A stretch of 64,000 nt of DNA from JBAXPV01 sp037132075 (GTDB lineage Bacteria > Bacteroidota > Bacteroidia > Bacteroidales > CAIXZF01): positions 46,480-110,479 of the forward strand of contig JBAXPV010000012.1 of the NCBI GenBank assembly GCA_037132075.1, in the 5' to 3' direction. Positions 41,659 through 50,163 of the stretch are shown here, piece after piece. How positions within the stretch are numbered: position 1 is the first letter of the stretch; each line of letters begins with the position of its first letter. The notes beneath the pieces are model-generated. The model had not been told where the DNA came from. It searched no databases and worked only from the letters and a program-made list of their open reading frames with translations. Position numbers and translations under genes: made by a program.

Positions 41659-41731
41659 AGCCTCTCATCGGACTTGAACCGACGACCTACTAATTACGAA
41701 TCAGTTGCTCTACCAACTGAGCTAAAGAGGC
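41659..41731 (-). tRNA. tRNA-Thr (anticodon CGT)
   Basis: 73 nt. Acceptor GCCTCTT with GAGAGGC, D arm GCTC-AGTTGGTA-GAGC, anticodon stem ACTGA/TTAGT around TTCGTAA (anticodon CGT), T arm GTCGG-TTCAAGT-CCGAT. Discriminator U, no encoded CCA. Last tRNA of a three-gene transcript. Confidence 0.94.
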
Positions 41732-41750
41732 TTGTTTTGATTCCCGTTTA

Positions 41751-41783
41751 CCCACTCCCTCCCCAATTTGGGGAGGGAGTGGG
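41751..41783. repeat. Perfect 14-bp hairpin between tRNA genes (dispersed palindrome, copy 2)
   Basis: CCCACTCCCTCCCC (41751-41764) pairs perfectly with 41770-41783 around AATTT. The core CCTCCCC-N5-GGGGAGG is shared with 32750-32768. It lies in the spacer between tRNA-Thr and tRNA-Pro, where it could act in processing or be an inserted repeat. Confidence 0.7.
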
Positions 41784-41792
41784 TGGGGTCCG

Positions 41793-41866
41793 TCGGGATG
41801 ACTGGATTCGAACCAGCGGCCTCTTCGTCCCGAACGAAGCACGCTACCAGGCTGCGCTACATCCCG
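41793..41866 (-). tRNA. tRNA-Pro (anticodon CGG)
   Basis: 74 nt. Acceptor CGGGATG/CATCCCG, anticodon stem CTTCG/CGAAG around TTCGGGA (anticodon CGG), T loop TTCGAAT. Discriminator A, no encoded CCA. Confidence 0.95.
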
Positions 41867-41888
41867 AAAAATATCCTAAGACAAGCTG

Positions 41889-41961
41889 TCTCCCCGGATG
41901 GACTCGAACCATCGACCCAATGATTAAGAGTCATTTGCTCTACCAACTGAGCTACGGAGAG
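41889..41961 (-). tRNA. tRNA-Lys (anticodon CTT)
   Basis: 73 nt. Acceptor CTCTCCG/CGGGGAG, anticodon stem AATGA/TCATT around CTCTTAA (anticodon CTT), T loop TTCGAGT. Discriminator A, no encoded CCA. First of the three tRNAs on this strand. Confidence 0.94.
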
Positions 41962-41971
41962 ATTAAGGGCG

Positions 41972-41979
41972 CAAAAGTA
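41972..41979 (-). promoter_or_regulatory. Promoter -7 box for the Lys-Pro-Thr tRNA cluster
   Basis: Minus strand TACTTTTG (TAnnTTTG type), 10 bases before the tRNA-Lys 5' end. Confidence 0.6.
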
Positions 41980-42027
41980 AGAAAAGTTTCGATTTGTAGG
42001 TCGATTTTTATGGGGAATATTATAATT

Positions 42028-42083
42028 GGTGTACCGGTGTGGCGGTGTATCGGTGTGGCGGTGTACCGGTGTATCGGTGTACC
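42028..42083. repeat. 8-bp minisatellite (GGTGTNNC x7)
   Basis: Seven consecutive units on an exact 8-bp period: GGTGTACC, GGTGTGGC, GGTGTATC, GGTGTGGC, GGTGTACC, GGTGTATC, GGTGTACC. It lies just upstream of the meaB promoter region, between the tRNA cluster and meaB. Confidence 0.92.
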
Positions 42084-42151
42084 AGTCTGATTTGTTTTAT
42101 CTTTACCGCGTGAAATCACATCCTCCCAAACAAAAATCAGCCCTGGAAGTC

Positions 42152-43210
42152 ATGAAAGGAATTGAACAACCTTCTCAGGTTAATGAACAGGCTGTGAATA
42201 TCTTACAAAATAGTAGCAGAAAGCTTCTGACAAAAGAGGATTATCTTCTTGGAATAAGGTCAGGGAATAGGGCAATACTCGGCCAGGCGATTACACTTAT
42301 CGAAAGTACTTTACACAAGCACCAACTCATGGCGCAGGATCTTGTGGCTGCCTGCCTGCCGCTTTCAGGAAAATCCCTGCGGATTGGCATCACGGGCGTC
42401 CCGGGCGTTGGGAAGAGTACTTTTATCGAGGTCTTTGGGAAATATCTGACGTCGAAAGCTCATAAGGTAGCTGTCCTGGCCATCGACCCAAGCAGCCAGC
42501 GCTCAAAAGGTAGCATCCTGGGAGACAAAACCCGTATGGAAACCTTATCAGTTGATGCCAATGCCTTTATCCGCCCGTCACCTTCGGCTGGATCACTGGG
42601 TGGTGTGGCTCGAAAGACGCAGGAGACGCTTATCCTTTGCGAAGCCGCAGGCTTTGATATCGTGATTATTGAAACGGTCGGGGTCGGACAAAGCGAGACT
42701 GCGGTTCACAATATGGTCGACTTCTTTTTACTGCTGATGCTTCCGGGTGCAGGCGATGAGTTGCAAGGGATCAAACGAGGGATCATGGAAATGGCAGATG
42801 CGCTGATTATCAACAAGGCCGACGGTGACCAGAAAGTCCTTGCAAGCCTTGCCCAGTCTCAATATCAACACGCACTTCACCTTTTTCCGCCACCTCCTTC
42901 GGGATGGTTGCCGGTCGTGATGACTTGTTCAGCACAGTATGGCATTGGAATTTCTGAAGTTTGGGATCTTCTGAGTCAATACAGGGATCACGTCGGACAA
43001 AATGATTTTTTCAAGAAAAACAGGCTGGAGCAGACAAAAGAGCGGATGCATGGCGCATTGGAGGAGAGTCTCCGGCAACACTTGTTTGGGAATGAGCTTG
43101 TTTCAGCTTTAATACCCTTGCTTGAGAAACAACTTGAGGAAAACAAATTGTCACCCTACGTGGCGGCACAACAAATTATAGAAGCCTACCAGGCTGCAAA
43201 AAAATCATAA
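42152..43210 (+). CDS. meaB: MeaB/ArgK-family G-protein chaperone of methylmalonyl-CoA mutase
   Basis: 352 aa from the ATG at 42152. Readings from further upstream would translate the 8-bp repeats and bypass a -7-like box (TATCTTTA, 42098-42105). The P-loop is GITGVPGVGKSTF (about residues 72-84). Switch regions are AIDPSSQRSKGSILGDKTRM and ETVGVGQSE, with base recognition in NKADGD. It protects and reloads adenosylcobalamin-dependent methylmalonyl-CoA mutase. The mutase genes are not in this window. mnmH starts 2 bases after the stop. Confidence 0.93.
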   Translation: MKGIEQPSQVNEQAVNILQNSSRKLLTKEDYLLGIRSGNRAILGQAITLIESTLHKHQLMAQDLVAACLPLSGKSLRIGITGVPGVGKSTFIEVFGKYLTSKAHKVAVLAIDPSSQRSKGSILGDKTRMETLSVDANAFIRPSPSAGSLGGVARKTQETLILCEAAGFDIVIIETVGVGQSETAVHNMVDFFLLLMLPGAGDELQGIKRGIMEMADALIINKADGDQKVLASLAQSQYQHALHLFPPPPSGWLPVVMTCSAQYGIGISEVWDLLSQYRDHVGQNDFFKKNRLEQTKERMHGALEESLRQHLFGNELVSALIPLLEKQLEENKLSPYVAAQQIIEAYQAAKKS

Positions 43211-43212
43211 CA

Positions 43213-44244
43213 TTGGCTGAATCCCTCGATATTGAATCGTTCCTCGAAAAATCAAAAGACTATCTTGTCATTGACGTAAGGTCTCCTATTGAATACCAGC
43301 ATGGTCACATTCCACATGCGCAAAACCTTCCTTTGTTTACTGATGAGGAAAGAGCTGCCGTAGGAAAGCTATACAGGATGCGGGGCCGTGAAGAGGCTGT
43401 GAAAGAAGGGCTTCGGCTGATTGGGCCCAAGTTGGAACAAATGGTTCATTCTGCGGAGATTCTGTCGCCATCAAAGACAGTCCTCATCTATTGCTGGAGA
43501 GGAGGGATGCGAAGTGCGTCTATTGCCTTCCTGCTTGAGACGGCCGGCTTTAAAGTCTTTCTGCTTCACAAAGGGTATAAGTCTTTCCGTCAGCATGTGA
43601 TTAAGTCATTTCATGAAGCGGTGAACCTGCGTGTTTTGGGCGGAATGACGGGTAGTGGCAAGACTGAGATCTTGTCAGAGATGAAAAAGATGGGCTGTCA
43701 GACTATCGACCTGGAAGGCCTGGCGAATCATAAAGGTTCTGCTTTCGGGCATATCGGGCAGGCGGAACAGCCCACTACAGAAGCATTTGAAAATGCACTT
43801 TTCTATGAGATCCGGAAATTGGATCCACAAAAGCCTGCCTGGATAGAAGATGAAGGGATAGAGATCGGAAGGGTCCATCTTCCAAAGACGTTTTATGTCC
43901 AAAAGATGAATGCCCCGATACTTTTGATTGAGATGGCCCGGGAACTCAGGGCAGAACGGCTTGTTGTGGAATACAGTCAAATCAATGATTTACAGCTAAA
44001 GGAGTCAATTCAGCAAATTGAAAAAAAACTCGGAAATCTCGCGATGAAGCAAGCCCTGGAAGCCCTCGGGGATAAAGATTATCACAGTGTTGCCATGATA
44101 CTTCTGGTATATTATGATGAAGCCTACCAGCATATGCTGAACAAACGCGGGAAAGAGAGCATTTCGCAGATCGCTTTGCATGGGATCGATGCAAAAATCA
44201 ATGCAAGGATATGCCTTGAAATGATGTTACCCTGGAATTCATGA
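43213..44244 (+). CDS. mnmH: tRNA 2-selenouridine synthase
   Basis: 343 aa. The start is TTG at 43213 (no ATG in frame nearby; the rhodanese domain begins within 10 residues). N-terminal rhodanese domain with the catalytic Cys in IYCWRGGMRS (about residue 95), followed by a P-loop domain with GGMTGSGKTEIL (about 140). It replaces the sulfur of 2-thiouridine at wobble position 34 of tRNAs with selenium from selenophosphate. It overlaps selD by 4 bases (ATGA), and that pairing confirms the role. Confidence 0.93.
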   Translation: MAESLDIESFLEKSKDYLVIDVRSPIEYQHGHIPHAQNLPLFTDEERAAVGKLYRMRGREEAVKEGLRLIGPKLEQMVHSAEILSPSKTVLIYCWRGGMRSASIAFLLETAGFKVFLLHKGYKSFRQHVIKSFHEAVNLRVLGGMTGSGKTEILSEMKKMGCQTIDLEGLANHKGSAFGHIGQAEQPTTEAFENALFYEIRKLDPQKPAWIEDEGIEIGRVHLPKTFYVQKMNAPILLIEMARELRAERLVVEYSQINDLQLKESIQQIEKKLGNLAMKQALEALGDKDYHSVAMILLVYYDEAYQHMLNKRGKESISQIALHGIDAKINARICLEMMLPWNS

Positions 44245-45314
44245 AAAAAATAAAACTAATACAATTTAGCCCGGGAGCCGGCTGTGGTTGCAAAATCTCA
44301 CCGATGCAACTGGAAGTGATCCTCGCATCTTCGATGTCCATGCGAAATTATTCGAATCTGCTGGTTGGCAATGAAAGTCGCGATGATGCTGCTGTATATG
44401 ACCTGGGGAATGGCACGGCTGTGATCAGCACAACTGACTTTTTTATGCCGATCAGTGATGATGCCTTTGACTTCGGTCGCATTGCTTCAGCCAACGCTAT
44501 CAGCGATGTTTATGCCATGGGTGGCAAGCCTTTGATGGCGATTTCCATCTTAGGCTGGCCCTTGGAGAAACTCCCGGCTGAGTTGGCTCAAAGTGTTTTG
44601 GAAGGAAGCCGCAATATTTGCCGGGAAGCAGGCATTCCCCTGGCAGGCGGACATAGTATCGATAGTCTTGAGCCTATATTTGGCCTGGCCGTGACAGGAT
44701 TGGTTGACATCAATAATATCAAACGAAACGATACGGCAAAGGCAGGAAGCAGTCTATATCTTACAAAACCTTTGGGTGTCGGAATTTTGTCGACTGCCCA
44801 GAAAAACGGCATTCTCAGAGAAGCGCATGCGATGATCGCCAGGGATTCCATGGTGAAGCTCAATGTGATTGGTGCTAAGTTGGCTGAATTGGAATCAGTT
44901 TGTGCCATGACCGATGTAACCGGCTTTGGCCTGATGGGTCACCTTGCCGAGATGTGCGAAGGCAGCGGATTGAATGCCGAGATTGAATTTAATTCAGTCC
45001 CGGTTTTTCCTGAAATAGAGGAATATTTATTACAAAATGCCATCCCTGGAGGGACGAAACGGAACTGGAAGAGTTATGGGCATAAAATTAACTTAAAGGA
45101 TGATTATCAGCGAAATATCCTGTGCGACCCGCAAACGAGCGGCGGATTACTTGTTGCCGTGGTACAGGGGCATGAAGCGGAAGCAGAGGCGCTTTTTTCA
45201 GCAGAGAATCAATTCTTTCGTAAGATAGGCAGGCTGAAAACCAGGGAAGAAGGCGAAATCAGGATTAAGGTTTATTCGTATCCTTTGGGAACAGAAGCGA
45301 TAGCAAAATACTGA
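44241..45314 (+). CDS. selD: Selenide, water dikinase (selenophosphate synthetase)
   Basis: 357 aa. The catalytic motif GAGCGCKISP has Cys17 and Lys18; Cys replaces the selenocysteine some SelD proteins have. Later motifs: DDAAVYDLGNG, STTDFFMPI, AGGHSIDSLEPIFGLAVTG, TDVTGFGLMGHL, DPQTSGGLL. It makes selenophosphate for MnmH, which precedes it. The 3' end overlaps the convergent terC gene by 50 bases. Confidence 0.95.
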   Translation: MKKIKLIQFSPGAGCGCKISPMQLEVILASSMSMRNYSNLLVGNESRDDAAVYDLGNGTAVISTTDFFMPISDDAFDFGRIASANAISDVYAMGGKPLMAISILGWPLEKLPAELAQSVLEGSRNICREAGIPLAGGHSIDSLEPIFGLAVTGLVDINNIKRNDTAKAGSSLYLTKPLGVGILSTAQKNGILREAHAMIARDSMVKLNVIGAKLAELESVCAMTDVTGFGLMGHLAEMCEGSGLNAEIEFNSVPVFPEIEEYLLQNAIPGGTKRNWKSYGHKINLKDDYQRNILCDPQTSGGLLVAVVQGHEAEAEALFSAENQFFRKIGRLKTREEGEIRIKVYSYPLGTEAIAKY

Positions 45315-46317
45315 TACCAAGTATTGCAAGAACCACCAATAAAGAATGATTCGTTGTGAATCCAAGGTTAGCAAACTGGGTATGCATTAACATCTTCAAG
45401 CCAATGAACATGAGAAGCACTGCGAGGCCTTCTTTTAAATAATGGAAATACTTCATCATCCCCGACACCAGGAAAAAGAGCGACCTTAGCCCCAAAATGG
45501 CAAAAATGTTGGAATAAAAGACGATAAAAGGATCTTTGGTGACAGAGAAAATAGCGGGTACGGAATCAACGGCGAAGATAACATCGGTGAATTCAATAAT
45601 GATCAGAACGACAAAAAGGGGTGTGATGAACCATTTCCCGTCTTCTTTCAAGGCAAAATGTTGTTCACGGTAGTCTGGTAATACTCTGAAGTGCTTTGAC
45701 ATAAATTGCACGACAGGATGTTTGGCAGGATCGATTTTCTTTACCGTGTTTCGCTCTCGATACATCTGCATCCCGGTAACCAGCAAAAACCCTCCGAATA
45801 GATACATCACCCATTCGAAACGGTTAATCAGTCCGGCGCTGATAAAAATGAAGAGGAATCGCATGATGATGGCGCCGAAGATGCCCCAGAATAAGACGCG
45901 TTTGTAATATTTTGTACTTACATTGAAAGAGCTGAAAATCAATAGGATGACAAATACATTATCTACCGAGAGTGAATATTCGATCAGGTAGCCAGTGAGA
46001 AATTCGAGCGAGAGGTTTTTCCGGTAAATAGCCAAAGCGTCTTCCAGGGATTTTCCACTGATGTTGATAGGGTGTTTGTAGGTGGCGATCCGGTCTTTCA
46101 GGGCATCCATGGTGGTAATCCCATGAATGATGTCACCTTTCCATTGAAGAATAAAGAAAAAGACAATTGCTATGCTGACCCAAACTGCTGACCAGATGCC
46201 GGCTTCTTTAAAAGAGATGACATGACTGTGCCGGCCGACAAATTTCAGGTCGAAAATAAGGATCCCAATGATTGCACATAGGAATACAGAGAAAAACAAT
46301 ATTTCGTTTGGATTCAT
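45265..46317 (-). CDS. TerC/Alx-family integral membrane protein
   Basis: 350 aa with about nine membrane helices. The acidic TerC signature residues are visible: LIEYSLSVDNVFVILLIFSS (about 115-134) and IEFTDVIFAVDSVPAIFSVT (about 225-245). Alx-type proteins export manganese in E. coli and other TerC members relate to tellurite or metal stress; here a metal-homeostasis role is inferred. It ends 50 bases inside selD, transcribed towards it. Confidence 0.9.
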   Translation of the reverse strand: MNPNEILFFSVFLCAIIGILIFDLKFVGRHSHVISFKEAGIWSAVWVSIAIVFFFILQWKGDIIHGITTMDALKDRIATYKHPINISGKSLEDALAIYRKNLSLEFLTGYLIEYSLSVDNVFVILLIFSSFNVSTKYYKRVLFWGIFGAIIMRFLFIFISAGLINRFEWVMYLFGGFLLVTGMQMYRERNTVKKIDPAKHPVVQFMSKHFRVLPDYREQHFALKEDGKWFITPLFVVLIIIEFTDVIFAVDSVPAIFSVTKDPFIVFYSNIFAILGLRSLFFLVSGMMKYFHYLKEGLAVLLMFIGLKMLMHTQFANLGFTTNHSLLVVLAILGISILLSLLFPKDTNKP

Positions 46318-46423
46318 AATTCTACACGAAAGTACATCATTTCATTGGAACTTAATGCTGGCAGGTCCGTATATTATAAAGAAGCCTGGCAGCCTTGAAA
46401 GCTGATTAGATTCAATAATTGTA

Positions 46424-46431
46424 TAACTTTG
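46424..46431 (+). promoter_or_regulatory. Promoter -7 box for the glutamine synthetase gene
   Basis: TAACTTTG (TAnnTTTG type), 41 bases before the ATG at 46473. Confidence 0.55.
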
Positions 46432-46472
46432 ACGCACTATTCAGATACTCAATCTACTAATTGATTTTTTCT

Positions 46473-47975
46473 ATGGACAGCTTTATTGAAATGAACCCGA
46501 ACCCCTTGGTTCAATATTTAAACAAACATCCCAAAGATTTTACGAAGGCGGATCTTGTTAAATACATTCAGGATCATAATATTGAGATGCTCAACTTCAG
46601 GTTCAGCGCGGGTGATGGCCGTTTAAAGACATTGAATTTCGTGATTCAAAACAGGAATCACCTGGAGAACATCCTTACCACCGGCGAGCGGGTTGATGGC
46701 AGTAGTCTTTTTTCTCATATTGAAGCCGGCTCGAGCGATTTATACGTGGTTCCGCGTTATAAGACTGCTTTTGTCAATCCTTTTACAGAGATTCCCACCA
46801 TGGAAATACTCTGTTCGTTTTACAACAAAGACGGGGAGCCCCTGGCTTCTTCACCTGAATATGTGCTTCGCAAAGCTCATGAGTCGTTAAAGGCGCAGAC
46901 AGGCTATTCTTTCGAGGTGATGGGGGAACTCGAATATTACCTCATCAGCAAAAAGAGTACATTGTTTAATTGTACTGATCAAAAAGGTTACCAGGAAAGT
47001 GGTCCATTTACCAAATGGGAAAAATTGCGGTCGGAGGCGATGCAAGCCATTGCCCAGGCTGGCGGTAATATAAAATATGGACATTCCGAGGTCGGAAATT
47101 TCAGTTTGAATGACCTGGAATATGAGCAAAACGAAATTGAATTCAACCCAAGTCCATTGGAAGATGCTGCGGATCAGTTAGTGATTGCCAAATGGATATT
47201 GAGACAACTTGCTTTCAGGCATGGCGTGACGATAACCTTTGCGCCAAAGATTACGGTCGGTAAGGCGGGAAGCGGGCTCCATATTCACACACGCCTGATG
47301 AAAGACGGTGAAAATGCCATGGTAGAAAATGGTATGTTGAGTGATGTCGCTAAAAAAGCCATTGCAGGCTATCTTTTCCTGGCTCCCTCATTGACAGCAT
47401 TTGGCAACACAAATCCCACCTCTTATTTCCGCCTTGTTCCTCACCAGGAAGCACCGACAAATATTTGCTGGGGCGATCGTAACCGATCAGTTCTGGTGAG
47501 AGTGCCATTAGGCTGGTCAATGAAAAAAAGCATGGTTCATGATGCCAATCCTAATGAGCCAAAGCATGAATTAAACAGTATCAACAAACAAACGGCAGAA
47601 TTCCGCTGCCCTGATGGTTCCGCGGATATCTACCTCTTGCTGGCTGGCCTTACTGTTGCGGCAAAAATTGGGCTTACGATGAAGAATGCCCTTTCATACT
47701 CGGAAAAGCGTTATGTTGATGTCAATATCTTTGATCACAAACACAAGGATAAATGTGCTTCCCTGAGTCAGCTTCCCTGTTCCTGTGTTGAATCGGCAGA
47801 ATGCCTGGAGAACCAACGGAAGTTCTATGAGGAAGAAGGCATATTTCCTTCGTCGATGATCGAGGATGTCGTTCGAAAGCTAAAGGCTTTTGATGATAAG
47901 GAGTTACGTAGCAGGATTGGTAAAAGCAGGGATGAGATATTGAAGCTTGTGGAGACTTATTTTCACTGCGGGTAG
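46473..47975 (+). CDS. Glutamine synthetase family protein (GSI-like)
   Basis: 500 aa from the ATG at 46473. GS motifs in order: the beta-grasp domain to about residue 110, VMGELEYYLI (metal ligand Glu), GHSEVGNFSLNDLEYEQNEI, ITVGKAGSGLHIHTRL (ammonium/metal site), NPTSYFRLVPHQEAPTNICWGDRNR, TAEFRCPDGSADIYLLLAGL. It ligates ammonia to glutamate or a related amino acid; divergent GlnA homologues can act on other amines. No adenylylation motif or glnB neighbour is seen. Confidence 0.88.
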   Translation: MDSFIEMNPNPLVQYLNKHPKDFTKADLVKYIQDHNIEMLNFRFSAGDGRLKTLNFVIQNRNHLENILTTGERVDGSSLFSHIEAGSSDLYVVPRYKTAFVNPFTEIPTMEILCSFYNKDGEPLASSPEYVLRKAHESLKAQTGYSFEVMGELEYYLISKKSTLFNCTDQKGYQESGPFTKWEKLRSEAMQAIAQAGGNIKYGHSEVGNFSLNDLEYEQNEIEFNPSPLEDAADQLVIAKWILRQLAFRHGVTITFAPKITVGKAGSGLHIHTRLMKDGENAMVENGMLSDVAKKAIAGYLFLAPSLTAFGNTNPTSYFRLVPHQEAPTNICWGDRNRSVLVRVPLGWSMKKSMVHDANPNEPKHELNSINKQTAEFRCPDGSADIYLLLAGLTVAAKIGLTMKNALSYSEKRYVDVNIFDHKHKDKCASLSQLPCSCVESAECLENQRKFYEEEGIFPSSMIEDVVRKLKAFDDKELRSRIGKSRDEILKLVETYFHCG

Positions 47976-48026
47976 CGGACTTAATGTGCTGATATGCAGG
48001 TGTGCACATGTGCAAATTAAGTGGGG

Positions 48027-48617
48027 TCAGTGTTGGTAGAAGTGCATTTCCTGGATGTACCGGTACACAGGCTCCGGGAGCCAATAACGCACATCCTTTT
48101 TGTCTTTTATTGCATTCCTGATAAAGCTGCTTGAAATCTCCAGAAGCGGGCCTTCCACCATGGTAATCCTGGGATGATCTTTAAATTCTCCAAGCGTAGC
48201 TCCGGGACGGGGATATAAATATATTTGAAAATATTCAAGAATCTGTTCATAGTTCTTCCATCGGCTGAATCCACTCATCTGGTCAGCACCCATCAGAAGC
48301 ACAAATTCATGAGCCGGATACTTTTCCTGTAAGTAAGTCAAAGTGTCAATCGTATAAGAAGGCTGTGGCATTTTAAATTCGATGTCGCTAACCCGCAATC
48401 TGGCATTATCCTCAACTGCGAGGTTTGCCATATAGTAACGATGATGGTCGGCAAGCAGGCTTTCTTTTGTTTTGAAAGGATTCTGAGGGGAAATTACAAA
48501 CCAGGCTTCCTTAAGGTCAGTAAATTCAACAAAATAATTTGCCAGAATCAGGTGACCGATATGAATCGGGTTGAAGGACCCGAAAAACAAACCTATTTTT
48601 TGTGAGCCACTTTTCAT
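48027..48617 (-). CDS. nadD: Nicotinate-nucleotide adenylyltransferase
   Basis: 196 aa. Nucleotidyltransferase motifs: IGLFFGSFNPIHIGHLILAN (GxFxPxHxGH) at the N-terminus, ADQMSGFSRWKNY, and the C-terminal ISSSFIRNAIKDKKDVRYWL (SSTxIR-type). It makes deamido-NAD from nicotinate mononucleotide. The ATG overlaps the gmk stop by one base (TAATG), so it is translationally coupled to gmk. Confidence 0.94.
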   Translation of the reverse strand: MKSGSQKIGLFFGSFNPIHIGHLILANYFVEFTDLKEAWFVISPQNPFKTKESLLADHHRYYMANLAVEDNARLRVSDIEFKMPQPSYTIDTLTYLQEKYPAHEFVLLMGADQMSGFSRWKNYEQILEYFQIYLYPRPGATLGEFKDHPRITMVEGPLLEISSSFIRNAIKDKKDVRYWLPEPVYRYIQEMHFYQH

Positions 48618-49198
48618 TATGAATTGAGAAAGGTGTTGACGACCTGAAAAGAAGCTGAAAGTGCATCTTCCAGCTTGTCATTGATAACGATTTTGTCAAA
48701 GAGGTGGCTGTGGTCCATTTCTTCTTTTGCCTTGGCGATACGTTTTTTCATGCTTTCTTCAGAGTCGGTAGAGCGCTTGCGGAGGCGTTCTTCCAGTGCA
48801 TTTATAGAAGGAGGCATGATAAACAAGCTTAGCGCATGGTCTCCGAAGACTTTTTTAAGTTTCAATCCCCCGAAAACATCAACTTCGAAAAGGACAAAAT
48901 GCCCGTTATTCCATATGCGATCAAGTTCTGAGCGCAAAGTCCCGTAGTAACTCCCGGGATATACTTCCTCCCATTCCATGAATTCTCCGGCATTGATTTT
49001 CTCCCGAAAGTCTTCTGCCGACAAAAAATAATAATCAAAACCGTCGGCTTCTCCATCCCTTAACTTACGGCTTGTAGCAGAGATAGAGAACTCGAGCTTC
49101 AATCCTGATTTCAGGAGATGATGGACAATCGTCGTCTTACCTGCCCCGGAAGGAGCAGAGATGATAACACAACGTTTTTGCACTGAGATACCTGTCAT
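48617..49198 (-). CDS. gmk: Guanylate kinase
   Basis: 193 aa, normal length. P-loop APSGAGKTTIVHHLL (about residues 14-28), then the GMP-binding residues in SATSRKLRDGEADGFDYYFL, EWEEVYPGSYYGT, and LFIMPPSINALEERLRKRST in the lid. Converts GMP to GDP. Middle gene of yicC-gmk-nadD. Confidence 0.95.
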   Translation of the reverse strand: MTGISVQKRCVIISAPSGAGKTTIVHHLLKSGLKLEFSISATSRKLRDGEADGFDYYFLSAEDFREKINAGEFMEWEEVYPGSYYGTLRSELDRIWNNGHFVLFEVDVFGGLKLKKVFGDHALSLFIMPPSINALEERLRKRSTDSEESMKKRIAKAKEEMDHSHLFDKIVINDKLEDALSASFQVVNTFLNS

Positions 49199-49227
49199 TT
49201 TAGTGGATACTTTTCGAAATAGTTTAA

Positions 49228-49286
49228 AGTTAGTAGTTAGTATTAGGGATAACGACCTTCTGAAACTAACTATCTAACTACTAACT
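49228..49286 (-). repeat. Intercistronic 13-bp inverted repeat between yicC and gmk
   Basis: AGTTAGTAGTTAG (49228-49240) and its exact reverse complement (49274-49286). The right arm touches the yicC stop codon. In the transcript this hairpin lies between yicC and gmk; it has no T-tract, so it is likelier an mRNA processing or stability element, or a repeat insertion. Confidence 0.75.
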
Positions 49287-50159
49287 CTATAAAACATTCG
49301 CCAATTGTTCTTTGATTTTCTCCAGTTCATCTTTCATCTGCACCACAATCTTTTGAATGTCAGCATCATTTGCCTTTGCACCTAAAGTATTGATTTCTCT
49401 ACCCATTTCCTGTGCGATAAACCCAAGTTTCCGCCCGTTGCCTTCAGCTTCATTCAATGTTTCAATGAAGAAATCGCAGTGTTGTGTGAGGCGCACTTTC
49501 TCTTCAGTAAAATCCATCTTTTCGAGGTAGTAGATCATTTCCTGTTCAAAGCGGTTCTGGTCAAAGTTGGTTTTGTTGGTGAATTCGCTAATCCATTTCA
49601 ACAATTTCTCCTTTTTTGCTACCATCCTATTTTCTTCATAGGGCAAAACTGCCGCAAGCAGCTTGGTGATAATACTCACTCTCCTGGCAAGTTCCTGGCT
49701 TAAAAGATTGCCTTCGTTTTGCCTAAACTGGTCTAAGTCGGCAACCGCAGCGTTGATGGTATTCACCAGCGAATTCCATTCTTCCTCATCAGGTTTCACA
49801 GAATCTGAACTCATAATGTCGGGGAGGCGCATCACCATCGACAAAAAATCCGGCTCGGTTTTCTGGCCCATTTTTATAGCAAGTTGCCGAAGCATGGTCG
49901 TATACTCCAGGGCAAGGTTTTCGTTTAAACTATGGATACTCCCGGCTTTATCTTCAATATTAATAAAGAAATCGATTTTTCCACGCTCCAATTGCCCTGA
50001 CAACACATTGCGAATATCAGATTCCTTTTCACGATAGAGTGAAGGAATTTTCACGTTAAGGTCCATCTGTTTGCTGTTAAGGGCGCGGATTTCAACACTT
50101 ACCTTACGTGAAGGGAGCTCCAGCACTGCTCTGCCAAAGCCGGTCATCGAACGGATCAT
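49287..50159 (-). CDS. yicC: YicC-family endoribonuclease
   Basis: 290 aa, usual length. Conserved start MIRSMTGFGRA, then VSVEIRALNSKQMDLNVKIP (about 20-40), RGKIDFFINIED, and the C-terminal DUF1732 region with FTEEKVRLTQHCDFF, RKLGFIAQEMGREINTLGAK and VVQMKDELEKIKEQLANVL. In E. coli YicC cleaves and destabilises the RyhB small RNA. Operon with gmk and nadD. The promoter is a palindrome shared with the divergent PLD-family gene. Confidence 0.94.
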   Translation of the reverse strand: MIRSMTGFGRAVLELPSRKVSVEIRALNSKQMDLNVKIPSLYREKESDIRNVLSGQLERGKIDFFINIEDKAGSIHSLNENLALEYTTMLRQLAIKMGQKTEPDFLSMVMRLPDIMSSDSVKPDEEEWNSLVNTINAAVADLDQFRQNEGNLLSQELARRVSIITKLLAAVLPYEENRMVAKKEKLLKWISEFTNKTNFDQNRFEQEMIYYLEKMDFTEEKVRLTQHCDFFIETLNEAEGNGRKLGFIAQEMGREINTLGAKANDADIQKIVVQMKDELEKIKEQLANVL

Positions 50160-50163
50160 AGTT

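Noticed and set aside
41605..42090. 161-codon plus-strand reading frame across the tRNA cluster
   Set aside because: It is the antisense translation of tRNA-Thr, -Pro and -Lys plus the 8-bp repeats (peptides like SDLNRRPTNYESVALPTELK are typical of such artefacts).
42026..42151. Longer MeaB reading through the minisatellite
   Set aside because: The extension is low-complexity (VYRCGGVSVWRC) and lies upstream of the likely promoter box.
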